Origin: Nostocaceae cyanobacterium
GTDB lineage: Bacteria > Cyanobacteriota > Cyanobacteriia > Cyanobacteriales > Nostocaceae
NCBI GenBank assembly: GCA_030065825.1
Contig: JASJCY010000006.1
Span: 1 to 64,000 of the forward strand
Length of the DNA: 64,000 nt
Direction of reading: 5' to 3'
A program made the translations under genes and the position numbers. Positions 36,936-47,180 of this stretch are shown here, one piece after another. Each line of letters begins with the position of its first letter. The first letter of the stretch is position 1. Below the pieces are notes generated by a model. It was not told where the DNA came from and made no database searches. It worked only from the letters and a program-made list of their open reading frames with translations.

Positions 36936-37952
36936 ATGACTCCATTTGTATCTATAATTGTCAATTGTTTTAATCAAGGACATTACCTTAAACGTTCAGT
37001 TAAAAGTGTATTGTCACAAAAATTTAGCGATATTGAATGTTTAATTGTAGATGATGGTTCTACGGATAATACCCGTCAAGTAGCTGAGAGTTTAATGGTT
37101 GAAGATTCAAGGGTTAAATATTTCTATAAAGACAATGGAGGACTACCAGCAGCTCGCAATTTTGGAGTACAACAGGCAAAAGGTGAATGGATTGAATTTT
37201 TAGATGCGGATGATTGGATTCATGAAGATAAAATCAGGTTTCAGCTAAGTTATTTACCTGGGGATAATGAATCTGAAAATATTGTTTTTTATGCAGATTA
37301 TGAGCGAGTTATAATTGATGCTGATGAACAAATTGCTGATAGGCAAAAAAATGTCATTGGCTCATTGGGCAAAGAACAATTAATTCAACGTCTTTTAATT
37401 CCAGACTTTTTGGCAGAAACACCCCATCCTGCCCTACAACAGGTTATGCTTATGCATAAAAGTATATTCAATAAAACTCAATTTCCAGAAAGTTTAAAGG
37501 CTTTAGGAGATAGATACTTTGGCATAGATATTTTAATGAAGGGTGCCAATTTTATATATACACCAATCATAGGAGCTTACTATACAAAACACCAGAGTAA
37601 TCGTACCAATAACTGGAATTATATGAAACAATATTATATTTCTTTCTATGAATTAATATTTAACACATACCCAGAATTAAATAAACTTTGTCATACTGGT
37701 TTAGACTTTTTGTTGGATGAAGCCATTAGAGATAAAGAAAAAGAAAACTTTGAGAGATTATTCCCAATCATTCCCACCCCAGTTCGTATCCTAAATAATG
37801 GTTTGCAGCTAAACAGTAAAATCTCAATCCGAATCTTTAATTTAATTAGATTAATTACTCCTAGCTTTGTACTATATGAAAAATATCGGGGACCTCGTTC
37901 TCGGAAAATAATAGACTTGTTGCAGAAGTCGGGAATAGGGAAGAGGAAATAG
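36936..37952 (+). CDS. Family 2 glycosyltransferase
   Basis: The 338-residue GT-A enzyme starts TPFVSIIVNCFNQGHYLKRSV. It has VDDGSTDNT for nucleotide-sugar binding and FLDADDW as the DxD region, with a helical C-terminus. A TTG at 36924 is possible, but the ATG at 36936 is preferred. The last residues (LLQKSGIGKRK) are encoded by the junction of a GACTTGTTGCAGAAGTCGGG repeat and a GGGAATA run, so the original C-terminus may have been replaced by repeat DNA. Confidence 0.9.
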   Translation: MTPFVSIIVNCFNQGHYLKRSVKSVLSQKFSDIECLIVDDGSTDNTRQVAESLMVEDSRVKYFYKDNGGLPAARNFGVQQAKGEWIEFLDADDWIHEDKIRFQLSYLPGDNESENIVFYADYERVIIDADEQIADRQKNVIGSLGKEQLIQRLLIPDFLAETPHPALQQVMLMHKSIFNKTQFPESLKALGDRYFGIDILMKGANFIYTPIIGAYYTKHQSNRTNNWNYMKQYYISFYELIFNTYPELNKLCHTGLDFLLDEAIRDKEKENFERLFPIIPTPVRILNNGLQLNSKISIRIFNLIRLITPSFVLYEKYRGPRSRKIIDLLQKSGIGKRK

Positions 37953-38000
37953 GGAACTCTTAAGAGGGAATAGGGAATAGGGAATAGGGAATAGGGAACA
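37932..38000. repeat. Heptanucleotide run (GGGAATA)n at the end of the GT2 gene
   Basis: It includes the stop codon of the GT2 gene and several GGGAATA units with an interruption (GAACTCTTAAGA). Confidence 0.85.
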
Positions 38001-38064
38001 GTGGACAATCATTTATGCAAACATCATCGTCAAAATAATATTTAAATATAATATTTAATAATAT

Positions 38065-39114
38065 ATGAATGCGATTACTTTCAAACAAAATCTCAAACGG
38101 ATAAAAAGTGAATTTGACAGGATATTAGCAAGACTATACTATACTATACCTTACAGTATTTCCTACCTAAAATATATCCAGAGTAAATTTCTCAATCGTA
38201 ACAGCAAACAAAAGGATGAACTAGATTATGATTTGGTTTTTGTAGTTTTTGGTTTTGCTAAAAATTGGATACTGGAGGCTATATGTAGAGAAATTACAGC
38301 TTACTTTCCTGGCAAATATTGCTTTCATTATTCGGAAACTAACTTACCTCCATCTAAAGCTTATTTTATTGCTCATTACTCTTTTCTGCCAGCTTGTTTA
38401 AAACTCAATCCTCATATTTGGGGGAGTAAAATACTTGTTTGGCATACCCACCCCCGAAATGATTTAGGTATTAGTAATGACGAACTGATATATGTACTAA
38501 ATAAAGTAACTAAAGTAATATGTGCCTGTTCGCAATTTGCACGGTTGCTTATTTCCCAAGGATTAAAATCTCATAAAGTTACGTATATTTTGGGTGCAGC
38601 AGATCCGAATATATTTCAACCTCATCAACGTCAAGATGGTGTTGTTGGTTTCTGTACAGCTTTCTATTATCGCAAAGAACCCAAGCGAATTTTTAACATC
38701 ATCAAAATGATGCCTCATAGAAAATTTATTCTCCTTGGTAAAGGATGGGAAAAGTACGACAAGTTTCTAGAAATGAAATCCTTACCTAACTTTTCTTATG
38801 TTGAAGTTCCCTACTCTGATTATCCCAAGTATTATGGTAAAATGGACGTTTTTGTTTCACCTGCCAAGTTAGAAGGAGGTCCCATTCCTTTAGTAGAAGC
38901 AATGATGTGTAATGTGGTTCCAGTTGCTAGTAATACCGGATTTGCACCAGACTTGATTGTACAGGGTGAAAACGGATTTATATTTGATGTTGATAGTTCT
39001 GTTGAGGAGATATGTGAACTAATTGACAAAGCATTTGCAGTGCAAAATGATGTGAGAAAATCGGTTGAAAATTTGAGCTGGGAAAATTTTTATATGCAAG
39101 TCCAGCAATTATGA
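38065..39114 (+). CDS. GT-B (family 4-like) glycosyltransferase
   Basis: The 349-residue protein has a variable N-terminal half and the C-terminal GT4-type nucleotide-sugar site (VSPAKLEGGPIPLVEAMMCNVVPVASNTGFAPDLI). Its acceptor is unknown. It follows the GT2 gene in the same direction. Confidence 0.85.
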   Translation: MNAITFKQNLKRIKSEFDRILARLYYTIPYSISYLKYIQSKFLNRNSKQKDELDYDLVFVVFGFAKNWILEAICREITAYFPGKYCFHYSETNLPPSKAYFIAHYSFLPACLKLNPHIWGSKILVWHTHPRNDLGISNDELIYVLNKVTKVICACSQFARLLISQGLKSHKVTYILGAADPNIFQPHQRQDGVVGFCTAFYYRKEPKRIFNIIKMMPHRKFILLGKGWEKYDKFLEMKSLPNFSYVEVPYSDYPKYYGKMDVFVSPAKLEGGPIPLVEAMMCNVVPVASNTGFAPDLIVQGENGFIFDVDSSVEEICELIDKAFAVQNDVRKSVENLSWENFYMQVQQL

Positions 39115-39190
39115 CAATAACAATGCAGGGGTGCCAATAAACAGTTTTATCAACAGGTAATGGCTATTTTAAATTAATTGAGGAGAATCC

Positions 39191-40054
39191 ATGAAAGCAG
39201 TAGTTACGTTATGCATTGGAGATGCCTATAGCCTTGGAGAAGTAACTCATCCTCTGTTAAAAGCCTATGCAGATAAAATAGGGGCAGATTTCATAGTAAT
39301 CAATACTCCTAAACTGAATTTCAATTATGCTCATTATGAGAAATACCAAATTTATGATTTATTGAATGATTATGAGCGCATAATATATTTGGATACAGAT
39401 ATTATAGTCAGTCCTAAATATCCAAATTTATTTGATATTGTACCGGAAAAGCAGTTTGGGGCTTTTGTTGTCAGCAAGCATACATACTTCCACGACCGGG
39501 CAATCAAAGATATTCAGAAAGTATTAGGAGAGATTGGGTGGAAGAGAGAATATTTCAATAGTGGCGTAATGGTGCTTTCCAAATGTCACCGCGAAATATT
39601 TAATAAAAATCATGATCTTTTAGTATGGGCAAGTGAAAAGAGGAATTTCTACGAGCAAACTATTTTAAATTATCATCTCCAAAAGCTGAGCGTACCTATT
39701 TATGATATTGGTTACAAATTCAACCACACTACTGACGTGAAAAACAGCAGATATCGGTTTGGTCGGAGGGTAAATCAGGTGATAAACTTTGGGGAAGAAT
39801 TGCTTAGTTCTATTTCAGATAAATACAAACAACATCGAGAATGGAAAATCAAAAATGAGGGTTACATAGTCCATTATCAAGGCAAAAAAACAATAAAACA
39901 TCGGTTTAATAGCTATATTATTGATTATACTGGTAAGGGTCACAGACAACGAGGAAGTAAACTAGAGCAGATCCAAAAAGATTTGTTCGTGATGCAGCAT
40001 CAGCCTCTACTTCTAGCTATGCAGATATTTCCATCTTTTGACCAGTTTTTATAA
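39191..40054 (+). CDS. GT8-like nucleotide-diphospho-sugar transferase
   Basis: The 287-residue GT-A protein resembles the glycogenin/LgtC group: MKAVVTLCIGDAYSLGEV, then YLDTDIIVSPKYPNLFDI with DTD at 68-70, and FNSGVMVLSK. The C-terminal GYIVHYQGKKTIKHRF provides the late His region. AGGAGA just upstream of the ATG supports the start. It is 5 bp from the next gene. Confidence 0.87.
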   Translation: MKAVVTLCIGDAYSLGEVTHPLLKAYADKIGADFIVINTPKLNFNYAHYEKYQIYDLLNDYERIIYLDTDIIVSPKYPNLFDIVPEKQFGAFVVSKHTYFHDRAIKDIQKVLGEIGWKREYFNSGVMVLSKCHREIFNKNHDLLVWASEKRNFYEQTILNYHLQKLSVPIYDIGYKFNHTTDVKNSRYRFGRRVNQVINFGEELLSSISDKYKQHREWKIKNEGYIVHYQGKKTIKHRFNSYIIDYTGKGHRQRGSKLEQIQKDLFVMQHQPLLLAMQIFPSFDQFL

Positions 40055-40059
40055 AAATT

Positions 40060-41211
40060 ATGAAAGTTTCAGTAGTAGTTAGTGACTTATCTGGTGGTGG
40101 TGCCGTTAGGGCATTTTTATTATGTCAAATCCTCAAAAAACTAGAGTATAAAGTTGAAATTGTCGGCTTCTTATTTGGTCAAGAATTATATGCCATACCT
40201 CCCGATAATATTCAAATTATTTCCATCCCTGGCAATAAATATCCCCAGTTTTTTGCAGATATTCCCACAGCTTTAAAGAAAGTCGATGGAGATATTATTT
40301 ATGCAGTCAAACCAAAGCCGACAAGCTTTGGTATTTCTTTAATTAAAAAACTCCAAACTCAGCGTCCTCTAATTGTAGATATGGACGATTGGGAACTAAG
40401 TTGGCATGGTGGTGAACAATGGCAATATCGTCCTAGTTTAAAGCAATTATATCGGGATATTTTTAAGCCGAATGGTGCCTTGAGATTTCCAGATCATCCG
40501 CTTTATTTAAGCTGGATGGAACAATTAGTTAACAAAGCTGATGCCATAACTATAGATACTCAGTTTCTGCAAAAACGTTTTGGTGGTGTTTATTTACCTA
40601 ACGGTAAAGATACAAATCTCTTTGATCCGGGCAAGTATAACTCTGAATTAAGTAGAGAACGCTATGGTTTTTCTAGATATAAAATTTTAATGTTTCCTGG
40701 GGCACCACGACCCCATAAGGGAGTTGAAGATGTATTAATGGCGTTAGATTTATTAAATCAGCCAGATTTCAAACTAGTAATTGTAGGTGGTAGTCCTTAC
40801 GATGATTATGACGATAAACTAATAGAAAAATGGGGACGTTGGATAATTAAACTACCCAAGTGTCCTGTGGAGGTGATGCCAGAAATTGTAGCAGCTGCTG
40901 ATGTTGTAGTTGTTCCCCAAAGAGATACTATCACAGCTCGCGCTCAGTTTCCCTTGAAACTATCAGATGGGATGGCAATGGCTAAACCTGTATTATCGAC
41001 GCGAGTTGGTGACATTCCGGACATTTTAGGGGAAACTGGATATTTAGTAGATCCTAGTTCTCCCGAACAAATTGCTGCACAAATTCAATTAATATTTCAA
41101 GATTTAGAGGTTGCCAATGTTCGAGGTCAAAAAGCTCGTAAAATATGTGTAGAAAACTATAGTTTAGAAGCTATGGCATCTATCCTAAAAACTGTTATCA
41201 CTAATTTGTAA
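40060..41211 (+). CDS. Family 4 glycosyltransferase
   Basis: The 383-residue GT-B enzyme has the N-terminal SDLSGGGAVRAFLLCQILKKLEYKVEIVG and a C-terminal site with MFPGAPRPHKGVEDVLMAL and FPLKLSDGMAMAKPVLSTRVGDIPDIL. It is probably translated with the upstream gene (5-bp gap). The substrate is unknown. Confidence 0.9.
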   Translation: MKVSVVVSDLSGGGAVRAFLLCQILKKLEYKVEIVGFLFGQELYAIPPDNIQIISIPGNKYPQFFADIPTALKKVDGDIIYAVKPKPTSFGISLIKKLQTQRPLIVDMDDWELSWHGGEQWQYRPSLKQLYRDIFKPNGALRFPDHPLYLSWMEQLVNKADAITIDTQFLQKRFGGVYLPNGKDTNLFDPGKYNSELSRERYGFSRYKILMFPGAPRPHKGVEDVLMALDLLNQPDFKLVIVGGSPYDDYDDKLIEKWGRWIIKLPKCPVEVMPEIVAAADVVVVPQRDTITARAQFPLKLSDGMAMAKPVLSTRVGDIPDILGETGYLVDPSSPEQIAAQIQLIFQDLEVANVRGQKARKICVENYSLEAMASILKTVITNL

Positions 41212-41456
41212 ACAAAGCACCAGCACCCCAAAACTTGAATTTTTAAATACCTCCAGTGGTATTAATTACGTAAAATTATCATAGCCCAAACAATTAAAAT
41301 TAATTTATCTATAGAGTATTTGCTTATGAGAAACCGGGTTTATTGAAAATGCCTAAACTTAAAAAGTTTAATTTTTATTCAACTTCTGGTTGGATAGTGC
41401 CATAACTATTTATTAATTGCGAAATAAATCTAAGCCCTAAATAACTAGCAGTTTCG

Positions 41457-43709
41457 ATGTCTACAACCAAACTTCTCCTAAGTTTTGCTAAACCCTATCC
41501 AGGCTGGATTATCCTCACAATAGTGTTAGGATTTTCTGGGGCTTTATTTAATGGTGTGGGTACAACATTAGTTGTACCAGTAATATTAAAAATTGTTGGA
41601 CAAGAGGTAGATTTAAGTGGTGCTCCACCAATTATCAAAGCGATTATGTATCCCTTTGATGAGATTCCGGAAACTTATCGGATATTGGTAATGAGTGCCG
41701 CAATTGTACTCACTATTTTTTTAAAAAATGCCGCTAATTATGCCAGTAGTTTGGTATCGAGTTCTTTAACTCGCAGACTCACATCAGATATGCGTGAAGC
41801 GGGACTGCGGTTATTATTAGAAATAGACATAGATTATTATGCCAAGATGAAAGTTGGTGATATTATTAACCGTCTTGGAGGGGAACTTGCTCGTGCTGCT
41901 AATGCTATTAGTAATTCAATTAAGTTAGTTATAATAGTTATTACAATTTTAGTTTTTGTTGCTTTATTAGTATCAATTTCCTGGCAATTAACAATTGCAG
42001 CTACCTTTTTACTGTCTTTGGTGACGTTAATAAATCAGTATACAATCGCTCGTTCTAAGCAGTTTGGTAAGCAATTGAGCGAGATGTCAAAATCTTACTC
42101 AATTACTGTCTTAGAAACCCTAAATGGAATGCGTCTAGTCAAAGCAACAGGTAATGAAGACAGAGAATATCAACGGATTCAACAACTAATTCGCGAACGA
42201 GAAAAAGCTGATTTCCAATCGCAAATGAATTCCCAAGCAATTGCACCCTTGAGCGAAGTTTTGGGAATTACCGCTTTAATATTAATTGTTTTTTGCAGCA
42301 AAATCTTATTTAAAGAAGAGATAATTTCTCTTTCTACTGTATTACTGACATATTTGTTAATTTTACTGCGACTGCTACCGTTTATTTCTCAGTTAAATAC
42401 CCTGCGTAGTTCCTTTGCCAATACATCTACCAGTGTAGAAATTGTGGCAGAGTTTTTAAACAGGGACAATAAGCCTTTAATGAATGCTGGTAATTTTACT
42501 TATAAATCATTAAAAAAAGGCATCCATTTTCATAATGTATCTTTTTGCTATCCCGGTCATGAAAAATTGGTACTTAAGGATGTAGATTTATACTTACCTC
42601 GCGGCACCACTTTAGCTTTAGTAGGTAGTTCTGGGGCAGGTAAATCAACCCTGGCAGACCTTTTACCAAGATTTTATGACCCTATCTCTGGATGTATTAC
42701 CATTGACGGAGTGGATTTGCGGGAGTTCGACCTTAAAACCCTACGCACAGCCATGGGTATTGTCAGTCAAGATACCTTTTTGTTTAACGACTCGATCAAA
42801 AAGAATATTGCCTACGGGAAACCCTCAGCTACTGAAGCAGAAATTGTTACCGCTGCTCAACTGGCAAATGCCTACGAATTTATCCAGAAATTGCCCCAGG
42901 GATTTGATACCATGATTGGCGATCGCGGGGTGATGTTATCTGGGGGACAAAGACAAAGATTAGCAATTGCCCGGGCACTTTTGCAAGATCCGGAAATTTT
43001 AATTTTAGATGAAGCTACCAGTGCTTTAGATACGGTTTCTGAGCGCTTGGTGCAAGAAGCCATAGATAACCTCAGTCAGGATCGGACTACCTTGGTAATC
43101 GCTCACCGTTTGTCTACGGTGCACAAAGCAGATCAAATAGCCGTATTGGAACAAGGACGGGTAGTGGAGGTGGGAGGTCATACAGAACTTTTGCAAAAGG
43201 GTGGTTACTACTCGCGCTTGTACTCAATGCAATTTGGCAAACAGGATCAAGATACCACTAAACTTGTGCAAAAAGTAGTAGCGAAACGCAAGCAAGGGTT
43301 AATCCGTATTTCTCAGGAAATTCGCACCAACTTAAACTCAATGATTGCTTCTTTGAATTTACTGCTTAATGATATGCCAGAGAATCCTCAAGAACGGCAG
43401 GAATTAATTGAAGAATCCTACCAATCAGCGTGGAAAATTCTCAACACTATTGATATTTTTGAGGATATTGTTCATTTACAAAGCAACTGGAAATCCTTAT
43501 CGGTGGTAGAGGAAAATCAATGTTTAACTAACCAGTATCAAAATTTAAGTAATATCTGTAATGAGTTTCGTACAAATCTCCATCCCATGCTTTATTCTCT
43601 CCGCTGCCTAGCTGATAATGTGGCAAATCAACCCGAACAACAAAGTAAATTAATTGCAGAAAGTTATCAAACTACCATGGATTTTATCAAAAAATTAGAA
43701 AATTTATAA
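41457..43709 (+). CDS. MsbA-like ABC exporter with C-terminal degenerate HisKA/DHp-like pair
   Basis: The 750-residue protein has a six-helix transmembrane domain (about 10-320) and an ABC ATPase with Walker A GSSGAGKST (about 389), signature LSGGQ (about 493), Walker B ILILDEATS and switch His in IAHRLSTV. Beyond the usual end (about 590) it adds two segments like histidine-kinase dimerisation domains: ISQEIRTNLNSMIASLNLLL (618-637) and ICNEFRTNLHPMLYSLRCL (700-718). The phosphoacceptor His of H-E-x-R-T is Gln620 and Asn702. It probably exports a glycan or lipid-linked product of this locus. The tail may dimerise or sense a signal. Confidence 0.9.
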   Translation: MSTTKLLLSFAKPYPGWIILTIVLGFSGALFNGVGTTLVVPVILKIVGQEVDLSGAPPIIKAIMYPFDEIPETYRILVMSAAIVLTIFLKNAANYASSLVSSSLTRRLTSDMREAGLRLLLEIDIDYYAKMKVGDIINRLGGELARAANAISNSIKLVIIVITILVFVALLVSISWQLTIAATFLLSLVTLINQYTIARSKQFGKQLSEMSKSYSITVLETLNGMRLVKATGNEDREYQRIQQLIREREKADFQSQMNSQAIAPLSEVLGITALILIVFCSKILFKEEIISLSTVLLTYLLILLRLLPFISQLNTLRSSFANTSTSVEIVAEFLNRDNKPLMNAGNFTYKSLKKGIHFHNVSFCYPGHEKLVLKDVDLYLPRGTTLALVGSSGAGKSTLADLLPRFYDPISGCITIDGVDLREFDLKTLRTAMGIVSQDTFLFNDSIKKNIAYGKPSATEAEIVTAAQLANAYEFIQKLPQGFDTMIGDRGVMLSGGQRQRLAIARALLQDPEILILDEATSALDTVSERLVQEAIDNLSQDRTTLVIAHRLSTVHKADQIAVLEQGRVVEVGGHTELLQKGGYYSRLYSMQFGKQDQDTTKLVQKVVAKRKQGLIRISQEIRTNLNSMIASLNLLLNDMPENPQERQELIEESYQSAWKILNTIDIFEDIVHLQSNWKSLSVVEENQCLTNQYQNLSNICNEFRTNLHPMLYSLRCLADNVANQPEQQSKLIAESYQTTMDFIKKLENL

Positions 43710-43923
43710 AATGTTGAATATTTTAAATTATCAAGTTAAACTCGGCGAAAATAAACATAACCATGTCATAAATATAAAACTCTGGTGAGAGTCCAAAAAC
43801 CGGGTTTATTTTGGCATACATACTCAAATTCTCGGTTCTCCACCTATAGAAACCCGGTTTCTTTGGTCTTTATCTTTTATTTATAAACACGCTCTAACTA
43901 GTTGACTTTATTTCGACCGACCT

Positions 43924-45147
43924 ATGAAAAATGCTGTTTTCAAAAAACATTTAAAAAAACACTATATTTTTTTTATTAACGAACAATTGCCCAAATCAGA
44001 GGCTCACCTAGTCCAGTCTACAAATGCAGCAAATGCAGCCGCTAACTTAGGTTATTCAACGGTTTTAGTATATCCCTACCAAGGATTAACAGCCCTCAAT
44101 CCATTTAATTTAGTTCATCCTTTTCAACCGAGAAAACCACCCCTAGAAATCGTTAAATACTACAATATCCAGGACAAGTTAAAAGTGGCTCCGATTCCCA
44201 TGCCTTGGCCTATTGATTATATCACAACTAAATTCACTAATTCTAACACCATTGCCTGTAAATATTATTTTCCCTTTTATATACTTTCTACAACCAAACT
44301 TGTACATAGTCGTAACTGGAATTTCGTGAAAGCTGCCATTAAAAATGGAGTTCCAGCAATTTATGAACATCACCACCACGAAGACAAGGAATTTGAACCA
44401 GAAATTGTTAATAGTCCGCTATTTCAAATTTCGGTAACAGTGGCTGATACAATTAAAGAAACCATGATTGCCCATGGAATGCCAGCAGAAAAAGTGATTA
44501 AACTGCACAATGGTTATAATCGTTTATTCATGGAAAGACAACCCGACAAAGCAGCAAAATGGCGCATAAAATTACTCCCAGAGGGAATAGAAAAATTAGT
44601 AGTTTATTCAGGAGCGCTCAAACAATTTAAAGGTATTAATCTATTAATAGATGTTGCCTTGGAAATGCCAAATATTCAATTTGTGTGTGCAGGGGGAAAC
44701 GAAAAAGATGTAGCAGATTATCAAAAATTAGCCCAACAAAAGCAGGTTAATAATATTCAATTTTTGGGTTATATCTTGCATGAAGATTTAGCATCTTTAC
44801 TGCAAGCAGCAGATGTTTTAGTTCACCCTCATTGTTTGGGGAGGGCAGCAACTTTTACATCTCCCTTAAAGTTATTTGAGTACTTTGCTTCTGGAACTCC
44901 CATAGTAGCAACAGAAATTCCTTCATTAATGGAGTTTAAAAACACAAATGCGATTACCACTTGGTGTGAACCTGATAATCCAAATCAATTTGTCAAAGCT
45001 GTGACCTGGGTCTTAGAAACTCATTCCCGAAAAATCGCAGGTTATGCAAATAGTATCGAGTTTGTGAAACAATTTTCTTGGGAAAATAGAGCAGCAAAAA
45101 TTCTCAGTTATGTTGATGAATGTTATCGTCCACAAGCATATAATTAA
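43924..45147 (+). CDS. Family 4 glycosyltransferase
   Basis: The 407-residue GT-B protein has an N-terminal domain with EHHHHEDKEFEPEIVNSPL and a C-terminal site with VYSGALKQFKGINLLI, VHPHCLGRAATFTSPLKLFEYFASGTPIVATEIPSL. It belongs to the glycan locus and lies 11 bp before the fucosyltransferase-like gene. Confidence 0.9.
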   Translation: MKNAVFKKHLKKHYIFFINEQLPKSEAHLVQSTNAANAAANLGYSTVLVYPYQGLTALNPFNLVHPFQPRKPPLEIVKYYNIQDKLKVAPIPMPWPIDYITTKFTNSNTIACKYYFPFYILSTTKLVHSRNWNFVKAAIKNGVPAIYEHHHHEDKEFEPEIVNSPLFQISVTVADTIKETMIAHGMPAEKVIKLHNGYNRLFMERQPDKAAKWRIKLLPEGIEKLVVYSGALKQFKGINLLIDVALEMPNIQFVCAGGNEKDVADYQKLAQQKQVNNIQFLGYILHEDLASLLQAADVLVHPHCLGRAATFTSPLKLFEYFASGTPIVATEIPSLMEFKNTNAITTWCEPDNPNQFVKAVTWVLETHSRKIAGYANSIEFVKQFSWENRAAKILSYVDECYRPQAYN

Positions 45148-45158
45148 CAATTACACAA

Positions 45159-46133
45159 ATGGCTAGAGCAACTATTGGTATGATTAGTAGCTATCCTGGT
45201 TTGGATGAAAAACCGGACTGGTTGTGGCAACAAACTCCTGATTATTTTGGTGTCTGGGATAAAATTCAAATACTTGCTACAGAACCGCAGCCAGACTTTT
45301 TATTAATGTATAATTATACGAGCTTTCCTAGGGAACCTCAAAAAAAGTTATGGTTTTGGCAAAATAACAAAGCACAAGCCCAATATAAACAAGCACAAGA
45401 AAAGCTCAAACATAAACTCCGGGGTGTGCCCAAAGAAAGAATAATTTATTTATTAAGAGAACCACCTTTAGAAGAAGTTGTAGAGAAAAACAAAAGATTT
45501 TATCAGCAAGCTCAAGCCTATTGTGACTACATTTCTGGTCCCGACGATTATGCACCTAATCCAGATTATATGCCTGCTATTTGGTATTATTCCAACTCAT
45601 TTCGTGAGTTAAATGAAATGCCATCTCCGGCAAAAATTCGCAACTGTAGTTGGGTGACTTCTGGAATTAATCGTACAGCAAATCATCGCAGACGTTTGGA
45701 ATTTTTAAGGCTGCTACGTAACCATAAATGTAAGTTTGATTTGTATGGTCGTAACTTACCAGATTGGGCACAAGGATGGGGAGCAATTCCCAACAAATGG
45801 TTTGCTATGGCACCTTATTATTACAATCTAGCCATTGAAAATTATGCTGAAAATAGTTGGTATGTCAGTGAGAAACTTTGGGATGCTTTACTTGCTTGGT
45901 GCTTACCAATTTACTATGGAGGTTCAGCCGCAGATCAATTATTACCTCCTGGTAGCTTTTTAAGATTACCGAGTTTGGATGAAAAAGGATTTGCTTACAT
46001 TCAAGAAGTAACAGCAACACCAGATGCTTGGTATGCAGCAAAAGATGCCATTGCAGAGGCAAGACAAATCATTTTACACAAGTTAAACTTATTAGCATGG
46101 CTATCTAATTATGTACAAAAATTTTCCTATTAA
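45159..46133 (+). CDS. GT10-family (fucosyltransferase-like) protein
   Basis: The 324-residue protein has the GT10 donor-site block: AIENYAENSWYVSEKLWDALLAWCLPIYYGG, with FLRLPSLDEKGF. Alpha-1,3-fucosyltransferases use GDP-fucose. The actual sugar is inferred from the family only. It lies between the GT4 and Npun_R2821-like genes, consistent with decoration of an exported glycan. Confidence 0.87.
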   Translation: MARATIGMISSYPGLDEKPDWLWQQTPDYFGVWDKIQILATEPQPDFLLMYNYTSFPREPQKKLWFWQNNKAQAQYKQAQEKLKHKLRGVPKERIIYLLREPPLEEVVEKNKRFYQQAQAYCDYISGPDDYAPNPDYMPAIWYYSNSFRELNEMPSPAKIRNCSWVTSGINRTANHRRRLEFLRLLRNHKCKFDLYGRNLPDWAQGWGAIPNKWFAMAPYYYNLAIENYAENSWYVSEKLWDALLAWCLPIYYGGSAADQLLPPGSFLRLPSLDEKGFAYIQEVTATPDAWYAAKDAIAEARQIILHKLNLLAWLSNYVQKFSY

Positions 46134-46175
46134 GGACGGGGTCTTAAGAAAAATTGATAGCTATGGGAGGCTAGC

Positions 46176-47180
46176 ATGACTGATGGAATTTACATACTTG
46201 CTAATGATGTGGTTTATGACCAATTAGTAGCTTTACTCAATAGTATTGAAGTCAATGCTGGCAAAAAATATCCTATCTGCATCATTCCCTACGACCATCG
46301 TTTAGAAAAGGTCAAAAGGGAAATTGAAAATCGAGACAATGTAGAAATATTTGCCGAAGTTTCTACCATTGAAACCTGGGAAAATTTTTCCACAGAAGTT
46401 TGGCAAGTACATCCTCATGCATTCAAAATTTGGCAAGAAAAAGGTATATCTGGAGTTTATCGTTTGGGAATGCATCGCAGATTTTGTGCCTTTGATGGTA
46501 TTTTTGACAAATTTATTTATCTAGATGCTGATATCTTAATTTTAAATTCGTTAGAGTACATTTTTCAACAGTTGAATCACCATGATTTTGTAGTCTATGA
46601 CTTTCAATATAAAGACCCCAGTCATGTATACAATATCAACTCGGAAAAATTATTAAATATTTTTCCCAATTCTCGTATCCAGAATCAAATATTTTGTGCT
46701 GGTTTATACGCTGGTAAAAAAGGTTTATTCGATATAGAACGACGAAATTATCTATTATCTCTATTGCCAGAAGAAGCAGAAATTTTGTATATGAATGCTC
46801 CCGACCAAACAATTCTTAATTATATGGTCATGCGGTCGGATATTCGTAGCTATAATTTTGCTCACCATTTACCAGCATCTGCAAGAACTGGTTGTTGCGT
46901 TACTTCCCCTCATTTTCAGGACAGAAATCATATTTTGTATGACAGAGATAATCCCTTAACTTATCTGCACTACATTGGTTTATCCTCTAAATTATTTAGT
47001 CTTGTTTGTGCAGGAGAAAATATTGATTTTCCCTATAGGGATATTTTCTTACATTATCGCTATCTTCATGAACCAGAAAAGAAACCGCAGTTTCAAACAA
47101 AGCCGAAAGCTTACAATGCACCACCAAATTTAGCCACACGAGTTTTAAGGAAATTAGGATTAACTGTAGAGGGTAAATAA
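46176..47180 (+). CDS. Npun_R2821/Npun_R2823-like glycosyltransferase
   Basis: The 334-residue protein has MTDGIYILANDVVYDQLVALLNSI and DKFIYLDADILI with DAD at 117-119, a GT-A metal site. It belongs to a cyanobacterial family annotated by the Nostoc punctiforme locus name. The stop is immediately followed by the ATG of a paralogue. The substrate is unknown. Confidence 0.85.
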   Translation: MTDGIYILANDVVYDQLVALLNSIEVNAGKKYPICIIPYDHRLEKVKREIENRDNVEIFAEVSTIETWENFSTEVWQVHPHAFKIWQEKGISGVYRLGMHRRFCAFDGIFDKFIYLDADILILNSLEYIFQQLNHHDFVVYDFQYKDPSHVYNINSEKLLNIFPNSRIQNQIFCAGLYAGKKGLFDIERRNYLLSLLPEEAEILYMNAPDQTILNYMVMRSDIRSYNFAHHLPASARTGCCVTSPHFQDRNHILYDRDNPLTYLHYIGLSSKLFSLVCAGENIDFPYRDIFLHYRYLHEPEKKPQFQTKPKAYNAPPNLATRVLRKLGLTVEGK

